A stretch of 28,933 nucleotides of DNA from Glaciecola sp964418575 (GTDB lineage Bacteria; Pseudomonadota; Gammaproteobacteria; Enterobacterales; Alteromonadaceae): NCBI GenBank assembly GCA_964418575.1, contig CAYQMI010000040.1, forward strand, positions 1 through 28,933, given 5' to 3'. A model generated the notes under the pieces. It ran no database searches, had not been told where the DNA came from, and saw only the letters and a program-made list of their open reading frames with translations. Of this stretch, positions 7,718 to 14,145 are shown one piece after another; position 1 is the stretch's first letter, and each line of letters begins with the position of its first letter. A program made the position numbers and the translations under genes.

Positions 7718-10700
7718 TCATAATGAGTATGTCACCCCAAGGAAGTACTGGGTGCCAAAGTATTGGATGGTGCCCGTTCTGTCTTGACTACCAAAGTAAC
7801 TTTTAGTTGGCTCATCGGTAATGTTGTTTGCTTGAAACAATACGCCTAAGTTGTCGTTGATTTGATAAGAAGCTTGAAAATCCACTACCATTTCTGAATC
7901 AAAGTTCACAACTTGAGAGTTTACCGCTACCTGCTGCGATACAAACTCATCGCGGTAACGCGCATTTACGCGAGTCTCAAAACCTTCATACTCCCAAAAA
8001 ATTGTGCCGCTAAGCACATTTGGTGAAAGTCCGGGCAAATCTGACGAAAACACACCTTGGTTTGGATCGGCAATCCGGATAATCTCAGTATCGGTATGCG
8101 AGAAGCTAGCGTTTGCACCTAAACCAGACCATAAATCAGGTAAGAATGAAAACACTTGCGTGTATGAAATCTCTATACCTCTGATGTAACCGCCTTCAGA
8201 GTTATTAACTGCAGTTGTATAAGCACCGTTTTCTACCGGAACAGTCTCAGTAAGCGGCAGTCCGTTGGCATCTAGTACAGGCACTAGGGTTCCTGTGCCA
8301 TCGTCTTCCTGCACGATTAGGTCAACCTCGGTAGGAACGTTGAAACCATTAGCTCTGAAGTCATATGGGTCTGTGGTTGTTCTGTCTACAAAAGATTCGA
8401 TATCTTTATAGAATAAGGCCAATACAATTGCACCATCAGTTTCACTGAAGTAATGCTCAAATGATAAATCGTACTGAGTGGCGTAGAACGGACGCAAATA
8501 TGGGCTGTTATCAGCTTGACCTGATACTGTCGCTTCACCTCGAACTGTCACAATACCCGTGTCGATATCACGCTCGGCAATAGGCCTAAACACATCAACA
8601 CGCGAGTTCGCAAACATTTCGTTAATAGGTGCTCTACCCATTACTTTCGCTGCTGCAAAACGCACATAACTATTATCCGTCACTTGGAAATTAAGGTTAA
8701 GTGACGGTAGGTAGTCGGTGTAGGTATCTTCTAAGATCACGGAACGGAACTGATCTGATACCAAGCCCACATCGTCGGTAATTAGCTGAGCACCTGCATT
8801 CACATCTCCATCAACGTCTTGTAAGAATGTAGAAGCCTGTTTTGAATCAACCATACGAACGCCGATATTACCGGTAACGCCGATATCGCCAATAACTGTA
8901 TCGATATTTGCCATTACGTAGGCAGAGGTAACTTCTTCGTATACTTCACCGCTTTGTAATACTGACCATGAAGTATCGCCACCTAACAACACGCCTTCAG
9001 GGGCATTAACAACACCATCAAATCCACCCCAAGTTTTTTGTGGTTGCGGTATACCGCCCGGGAACCAGGCATTTAGGGCAGCGTCTAAATCAATCGACAG
9101 ATAACTTGGGAAATAACCAAAATCACCTTCCCAATTCACCACTTCAACCATGTCTTGCGTAAGTCTTAAAGGAGGTTGAGTGCTTGAAAAGTCTGAATCA
9201 CTTCCGTACTCAAATACGCTACGGTCATTAGTGTAGGTTCGGTCTGAATAACGTCCACCAAACTCAATGCTAGAGAAATAGTCGTTGTCTAACTCATAGC
9301 GGAAATCTAAGCGATATGCGTCTAGCTCATCTGAATTTTGGAAGGGATAGATACCGTATTTCGATACCAAAACGCGATTAATATCAGAAAACGCATCAGC
9401 TTGATTAAACCCTAAATCGGGTAAATCCAATCCATTTAATTGATAGGAAATAGAAATATTTGTATCAAGCTGCGGATCAACTGCGTTTGCGTCCTCAGAA
9501 ACCAGAGACCATAATAAGCCATTTCTGAAATCACTTTCCGCCGCAGAGTGTGAGATATCAAAATTAACCGACCAGTTGTCGTTTATTTGCCAGTCACCGT
9601 TTAAACCGTAGTTACGAATTTCATCAAAATCTTGGTTATCATCATTTACTAGCTCTACGCGAGTAAAACCTGTGCCTGAGCGAGCAAAGTTACCACCAAT
9701 CACGTGATTATCAACCACGTTTGGATTCGCAATACCTACGTTAGGCGCTTCTAGCTTCACCCTGAAGCCACGAGCGAACTCTTCAGAATCAAAGGTTGAA
9801 TAAAACACGTCACCTTTAAGTGTAAAGTTGTCGACCGGTGCCCATTCAATAGTTGCTACGTAACCATCCCGGGTTTCTGCACCACCTTTATGCTGCATCT
9901 CAAAGCCTTCGCTAATGCGTTCGCATGAAACACACTGCCCTGCTTCTGGTGCATTTGGATTCAAGTTTTCAGTATCATTTGCTAAACCGTCAACATCTGC
10001 TTCTCGGTTATATGCTAAGCCAATGAACTGTGTTGAAACAGAGGGTTGATACAAGCGCGCATAACCTAAAGCAACACCAAGAGTATTGTCTAAAAACTGC
10101 CCTTGGTAAGAGAAGCTAATACGGTGACCAAATTCATCTGCATCGGCGACCTCACCAGCTCTATCGTTATACATGCCGCGAACGTTAGCGTTAAACTTAT
10201 GCTCCTCGGTATTCGATAGTGGGCTGGCAGTTTTTAATTCAACCGTACCCGCTACGCCACCTTCAATTAGGGAAGCTTTAGGCGATTTATAAACCGCACC
10301 CGATGAAATAAGTTCAGATGGATATTGGTCAAACTCAATAGAACGACTGCCGCTTGTAGAAACCTGCTCACGTCCATTTAAGGTAGAAAATACAAAGTCA
10401 CCGGATAAACCACGAATGTTAATTTCAGCCGCCTGACCACCGGTACGTACTGCAGAGATACCAGGTAAGCGAGTTAATGCGTCGGCAATTGATACGTCAG
10501 GTAATCCGCCTAAATCATCGGCTGATAACTGTTCAGTTACCGTGTCGCTGAAGCGCTTTTGATTCAGTGATTTGATAAGGCTAGTACCAAAACTGCGTAC
10601 CTCAATAACTTCAATTTCATCCTCAGGTGCTGGTGTATCTTGCTGAGCATACAAAGGGAAGCTTCCCATTAACAAACCACTAGCAATAAGTGCGCTGGTG

Positions 10701-10726
10701 ATCAGATTGGGCTTAAATTTATTCAT
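7718..10726 (-). CDS. TonB-dependent receptor, carbohydrate type (TBDR-1)
   Basis: Outer-membrane beta-barrel for TonB/ExbB-driven import. Its position immediately upstream of pulA suggests maltodextrins or branched alpha-glucan fragments as substrate. 1002 residues. Signal peptide 1-27 (cleavage after LYA), acidic spacer with TonB-box-like DEIEVIEVRS (36-45), then a plug with LGGLPDVSIADALTRLPGIS and INIRGLSGDFVFSTLNGREQ, followed by the barrel, ending in aromatic-rich strands (TQYFLGVTYSL). This is the TonB-Xanth-Caul (TIGR01782) style of receptor. No STN signalling domain is visible. The start is ATG 10726 (MNKFKPNL), after a weak GGGA. An upstream extension to 10888 would add 54 residues ahead of the signal. 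The leader GGGACACACTT-ATG resembles that of TBDR-2. A 14-bp operator-like site lies about 160 bp upstream. Confidence 0.94.
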   Translation of the reverse strand: MNKFKPNLITSALIASGLLMGSFPLYAQQDTPAPEDEIEVIEVRSFGTSLIKSLNQKRFSDTVTEQLSADDLGGLPDVSIADALTRLPGISAVRTGGQAAEINIRGLSGDFVFSTLNGREQVSTSGSRSIEFDQYPSELISSGAVYKSPKASLIEGGVAGTVELKTASPLSNTEEHKFNANVRGMYNDRAGEVADADEFGHRISFSYQGQFLDNTLGVALGYARLYQPSVSTQFIGLAYNREADVDGLANDTENLNPNAPEAGQCVSCERISEGFEMQHKGGAETRDGYVATIEWAPVDNFTLKGDVFYSTFDSEEFARGFRVKLEAPNVGIANPNVVDNHVIGGNFARSGTGFTRVELVNDDNQDFDEIRNYGLNGDWQINDNWSVNFDISHSAAESDFRNGLLWSLVSEDANAVDPQLDTNISISYQLNGLDLPDLGFNQADAFSDINRVLVSKYGIYPFQNSDELDAYRLDFRYELDNDYFSSIEFGGRYSDRTYTNDRSVFEYGSDSDFSSTQPPLRLTQDMVEVVNWEGDFGYFPSYLSIDLDAALNAWFPGGIPQPQKTWGGFDGVVNAPEGVLLGGDTSWSVLQSGEVYEEVTSAYVMANIDTVIGDIGVTGNIGVRMVDSKQASTFLQDVDGDVNAGAQLITDDVGLVSDQFRSVILEDTYTDYLPSLNLNFQVTDNSYVRFAAAKVMGRAPINEMFANSRVDVFRPIAERDIDTGIVTVRGEATVSGQADNSPYLRPFYATQYDLSFEHYFSETDGAIVLALFYKDIESFVDRTTTDPYDFRANGFNVPTEVDLIVQEDDGTGTLVPVLDANGLPLTETVPVENGAYTTAVNNSEGGYIRGIEISYTQVFSFLPDLWSGLGANASFSHTDTEIIRIADPNQGVFSSDLPGLSPNVLSGTIFWEYEGFETRVNARYRDEFVSQQVAVNSQVVNFDSEMVVDFQASYQINDNLGVLFQANNITDEPTKSYFGSQDRTGTIQYFGTQYFLGVTYSL

Positions 10727-11066
10727 AAGTGTGTCCCGTAACTTTAGAAAAGTGCGTTTGGTGGGGTTTTCTGATTTTTTGTTTAGCGTATTGCGCTTCT
10801 CAAAAGAGGCGTTCGCTACATTAATAAAAATTATCCACCGCTTACGAAATGTTACATTTTTGCTAACAGATTTAACATAGGCCTGCATACGTATTCATGG
10901 CATGTATGCATATGGCACGGGATATAACTGAAACGATTAAGTACTGAATTTAACTGCTGATGAAAGCGAATTGTTTGATTTACTCGAGGTATTTTAGAAA
11001 GAAAATCACTTATAAGTGCGTCTGATTAAACCGACTAAAAGTGTAAAATTTTTATATAGAGCTTAA
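10727..11066. other. intergenic region between halogenase-2 and TBDR-1
   Basis: 340 bp without a supportable gene. It holds the 14-bp operator-like site at 10884-10897. A small palindrome, CACTTATAAGTG (11007-11018), is followed on the minus strand by a T-rich stretch but is too weak to call a terminator. The halogenase transcript may therefore read into TBDR-1. I found no convincing -35/-10 pair. Confidence 0.6.
10884..10897. promoter_or_regulatory. LacI-type operator candidate upstream of TBDR-1
   Basis: TGCATACGTATTCA, symmetric around a central CG except for one base pair of positions. The same 14 bases, in the same orientation relative to the gene, occur upstream of TBDR-2 at 17219-17232. 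A central CG is typical of LacI-family operators. The regulator is not in the window; a maltose-type LacI repressor is the inferred candidate. Confidence 0.72.
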
Positions 11067-12539
11067 CTAAAGTTCAGAAAAGTTGAGCATACAACCGGTA
11101 AAAAACGCTTCGAGCTTGAAGTCTTTGTATAGGTCGCCTTTGCCAGGTTGATTCGGCGCTAGATTTGGAAAAGTCCCATAGCCTGCTAGCAAACAGTGCC
11201 AAGATGCAGTGCCAAAATGACTATTCAAATTCTGCCGTTTTACTTCTTGTTGCAAATCGCCATTATTAAACCAAACCTGCAGAAGCTGTTTTAGTGAGCT
11301 TGAAATATTTGGATTATTGCGATTGTCTTGCCAATACTGACTATCGTCACGCGAGTTCATTTTATAATGAGCTACAATATAATTGCGCACTGCATCAAAA
11401 TTTTCGCGGATTTGCTGATTGTAAGAATCTTGATTTTTATTGCTTAAACCGCCTTTGCTGTAGGCGTCTATGAAGCTCTCTATTCCCATTTGCACTAAAT
11501 GCAAAGCGGTTGCTTCTAAAGGCTCAATAAACCCTTGCGATAAACCTAAAGCCAAACAGTTCTTATGCCAGTGCCGCTCTACCTGCCCTACTTTCATTTT
11601 AAGATGTTTAGCGGGAACATCGGAGTCTTGCAAACCTAGGTGCTCGCGCAGTTCTTGTTCTGCCTGTTCGGCGCTAATATACTTCGACGAATATACATAA
11701 CCATTACCTGTGCGCTTAGTTAACGGGATTTGCCACGCCCAACCGCTAGAAAGCGCTGTGGCTTCTGTTTGATTCGAAAGAGGCTTCAGGGCCTCGCTTG
11801 GGATGGCAACAGCAGCATCGTTAAACAGGTTAGATTTGAAAGACTCAAACCTTACGCCCAATGCTTGTTGATGCAATAAGCTCTCAAAACCTGTGCAATC
11901 AACAAACAAATCTCCCTCAATAATCTTACCTTCTTTTAAAAGCAAGCTTGCAATATTACCATTTGAATCAAGCGCAACATCTTTTATATTGCCCTGAGTA
12001 TGTTTGATGCCATGAGATTTTGCGCGCTGAGCTAAATACTCCCCTAATAAACCTGAATCAAAATGGTAGCCATACTCCACTTCAAAAGGAAAGTTCGCTG
12101 GCGTGATAGGTGATTTTCTTTGGCTTGCCAACCAACCATTTAGCAAAAATTTCTCGGGTCGGGTTTCTACATCAAGACCTAAACGGCGGGTTAAACAGTT
12201 AACGTAAAAGCGGCGCTCTGAAAAGGTATCTAACTGCGAAATAAAGGGGTGCTGATAATGCTCGTTAGCCGACTTAGGGCTCCAATTATTAAACTGAATA
12301 CTAACTTTGTAAGTTGCGTTGCACTTAGGCATCCAATCAGATTCATCAATATTAAGTGTTTCAAAAAAACGCTTTAGAGATGGCGTTGAGCCCTCACCTA
12401 CACCAATAATACCGACCTGAGGGGACTCTACCAGTTCGATTGCAATATCCTGATCTGCCCAATGATGTGCAAATAAATTGGCGGCCATCCAGCCAGCAGT
12501 TCCGCCACCGGCAATAACAATGCGATGAGGCTTATTCAT
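11067..12539 (-). CDS. flavin-dependent tryptophan-halogenase-family protein (copy 2)
   Basis: 490 residues. FAD-binding GGGTAGW (11-17) near the N-terminus, VGVGEGSTP (about 46-53), Lys78 in CNATYK at the place of the catalytic lysine of PrnA/RebH, the halogenase signature WxWxIP as GWAWQIP (about 264-270), and the active-site glutamate segment FIEPLEAT (about 335-342). All hallmark residues are present, so it should bind reduced FAD. Whether it halogenates, and which substrate, is unknown. Its ATG follows the TAA of the neighbouring paralogue with no gap, so translational coupling is likely. No flavin reductase gene is nearby. Family members recur next to TBDRs and glycoside hydrolases in marine and freshwater proteobacteria, where their role is unsettled. 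Confidence 0.9.
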   Translation of the reverse strand: MNKPHRIVIAGGGTAGWMAANLFAHHWADQDIAIELVESPQVGIIGVGEGSTPSLKRFFETLNIDESDWMPKCNATYKVSIQFNNWSPKSANEHYQHPFISQLDTFSERRFYVNCLTRRLGLDVETRPEKFLLNGWLASQRKSPITPANFPFEVEYGYHFDSGLLGEYLAQRAKSHGIKHTQGNIKDVALDSNGNIASLLLKEGKIIEGDLFVDCTGFESLLHQQALGVRFESFKSNLFNDAAVAIPSEALKPLSNQTEATALSSGWAWQIPLTKRTGNGYVYSSKYISAEQAEQELREHLGLQDSDVPAKHLKMKVGQVERHWHKNCLALGLSQGFIEPLEATALHLVQMGIESFIDAYSKGGLSNKNQDSYNQQIRENFDAVRNYIVAHYKMNSRDDSQYWQDNRNNPNISSSLKQLLQVWFNNGDLQQEVKRQNLNSHFGTASWHCLLAGYGTFPNLAPNQPGKGDLYKDFKLEAFFTGCMLNFSEL

Positions 12540-14030
12540 TTATGCACCCACAAATTGTTTAACAAATTCATCATGAGGCAACATTTTACTCATGGGTTGT
12601 TGCTTGGCATGAGAGATTTTCTGCATAGTTTCCATCAGCTGTTGCTCAGGCAATACATTAGCAGCCGGATGAAAATCTTGCGGCATAATACCCTGCCCCA
12701 TCATCACCTGAAGCCAGGAAGCATCTTTAAATATATCGTGCTGATCGTTAAATATCGCGCCAACGTCTTTAAACACATCAATCTTCTGTTGCAGTCGAGG
12801 CGGCAATGTCAAACGCCGCATGTCACGCCAAAAGTCTGAGTCGTCGCGCTCATTCACCACATAATGCAAAATGATAAAGTCGCGGATGGTGTCATATTCA
12901 GTTTTAGATTCATCGTTATATAAAGCAATGGCCGAATCTTTAATACCATCATGAGGGAAAAGTTTAAGCAAACGCACAATGGCAGATTGAATAAGATGAA
13001 TACTGGTTGATTCCAAGGGCTCTAAGAACCCGCTCGACAAACCAACCGCAACCACATTTTTATGCCACTGCTTAGAAGTGCGACCGGTTTTGAAATTGAT
13101 TTTTCTGACGTCATTCACCGTTTTAGACTCAAGATTGCCCAGCAGTGTTTGTTCTGCTTTATCATCAGATAAATAGTCGGAGCAATAAACGATGCCATTG
13201 CCATTTCGGTGAGTCAGCGGAATACGCCATTGCCAGCCTGCTTCATGTGCAATGCTGCGAGTATAGGGTAAGGTTTTTTCAAAGCGCTCTGTTTGCACCG
13301 CTAAAGCAGAGTTAGCAGGCAATAAATTCGACCAATCTAGATACTCAACACCCAATGTTTTTTGCAATAGCAAACCACGCGTGCCGGTGCAATCAATGAA
13401 AAGATCGCCTTGTATTTGGGTCCCGTCAGCAAGCTGTAAGGCTTCAACATACCCATTTTCACTATTAACAGAAACGTGTTCAATTATGCCCTCGGTGCGC
13501 TTCACTCCTGCTTTTTCAGCAATTTTGCGTAAATATCTGCCATACAGCGCTGAATCGAAATGGTAAGCATAAGGCACTTCATATACTGGGTTTTGCGTAT
13601 TTATTTTATTGAATACCTCGCTTTTGCAGCATAAGTAATTCAGGTCAAAATCCCACAAGGAGTCGGCAAGACCTTGCTGTTTAGCGCGCAACCAATAGTG
13701 GTGAAAATTACAGAACCCTAAATTAGCGCCAGGTGCGCCAAAGGTGTGAAAGTAGCTATGGCCTTTGGTTTTCCAATTATCGAACTTTATTGCCAGCTTT
13801 ATAGTTGCGTTAGTTTCTCGCAAAAACTCTTTTTCATCTAAGCCCAGAAACTGATTAAATACTTGAATAGGCGGTATGGTCGCTTCGCCTACCCCAACGA
13901 TGCCAATGTCTTCAGACTCTACAAGCTCAATTTCAACGTGTTTGTGCAATACTTTTTGCATCAAGGCCGCTGTCATCCACCCAGCTGTTCCACCGCCGGC
14001 AATGACTACTTTTTTTATTGGATTTTGCAT
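12540..14030 (-). CDS. flavin-dependent tryptophan-halogenase-family protein (copy 1)
   Basis: 496 residues, a diverged paralogue of the following gene. GGGTAGW (12-18), VGVGEATIPP (45-54), Lys78 in TNATIKLAIKF at the catalytic lysine position, GWQWRIP (about 262-268) for WxWxIP, and FLEPLEST (about 332-339). It differs from copy 2 in the C-terminal third and in the substrate-facing middle region, where FHTFGAPGANLGF has no counterpart. That suggests the two proteins do not act on the same molecule. Its own promoter lies in the 115-bp gap after the TBDR-2 terminator and contains an inverted pair of TACGTA-core sites. The Shine-Dalgarno is weak (GGG ten bases upstream). Confidence 0.9.
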   Translation of the reverse strand: MQNPIKKVVIAGGGTAGWMTAALMQKVLHKHVEIELVESEDIGIVGVGEATIPPIQVFNQFLGLDEKEFLRETNATIKLAIKFDNWKTKGHSYFHTFGAPGANLGFCNFHHYWLRAKQQGLADSLWDFDLNYLCCKSEVFNKINTQNPVYEVPYAYHFDSALYGRYLRKIAEKAGVKRTEGIIEHVSVNSENGYVEALQLADGTQIQGDLFIDCTGTRGLLLQKTLGVEYLDWSNLLPANSALAVQTERFEKTLPYTRSIAHEAGWQWRIPLTHRNGNGIVYCSDYLSDDKAEQTLLGNLESKTVNDVRKINFKTGRTSKQWHKNVVAVGLSSGFLEPLESTSIHLIQSAIVRLLKLFPHDGIKDSAIALYNDESKTEYDTIRDFIILHYVVNERDDSDFWRDMRRLTLPPRLQQKIDVFKDVGAIFNDQHDIFKDASWLQVMMGQGIMPQDFHPAANVLPEQQLMETMQKISHAKQQPMSKMLPHDEFVKQFVGA

Positions 14031-14050
14031 TCAAATTGCCCGTATTAACC

Positions 14051-14091
14051 TTTTACGTATATTCAAATAATACCTTGATTTATACGTAAAA
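14051..14091. promoter_or_regulatory. 11-bp inverted repeat pair bracketing the halogenase promoter -10
   Basis: ttttacgtata (14051-14061) and tatacgtaaaa (14081-14091) are exact reverse complements 19 bp apart, each with a TACGTA core. One lies in the -35/-10 spacer and the other lies over the inferred start site, a common arrangement for repression. The core matches the centre of the 14-bp sites upstream of both TBDR genes. Confidence 0.65.
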
Positions 14092-14097
14092 AGTCAA
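14067..14097 (-). promoter_or_regulatory. candidate sigma-70 promoter of the halogenase pair
   Basis: On the minus strand TTGACT (14092-14097) is separated by 19 bp from TATTAT (14067-14072). The boxes are good and the spacer is longer than ideal. Transcription would start near 14060, about 30 bases before the ATG at 14030. Confidence 0.55.
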
Positions 14098-14132
14098 AAA
14101 AAAGACCCCTATCCCTGAGGATAGAGGCCTTT
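14093..14132 (-). terminator. rho-independent terminator after TBDR-2
   Basis: 14-bp stem (14101-14114 with 14119-14132, two G-U pairs in the minus-strand RNA) and a 4-nt loop, followed by T8 on the minus strand. It begins 13 bp past the TBDR-2 stop, so TBDR-2 is separated from the halogenase genes. Confidence 0.92.
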
Positions 14133-14145
14133 AACACACAAACTA

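Noticed and set aside
7647..7721. Upstream ATG extension of pulA
   Set aside because: Adds 25 residues ahead of a complete lipoprotein signal and overlaps the TBDR-1 stop; the internal ATG has a better ribosome site.
10727..10888. 54-residue N-terminal extension of TBDR-1
   Set aside because: It would bury the signal peptide inside the protein and run into the operator region.
11007..11018. CACTTATAAGTG as a terminator after halogenase-2
   Set aside because: The stem would be four pairs with a four-base loop and low GC, too weak to call.
11067..14030. Halogenated natural-product biosynthetic cluster
   Set aside because: No synthase, flavin reductase, carrier protein or exporter nearby; all neighbours are carbohydrate uptake genes.
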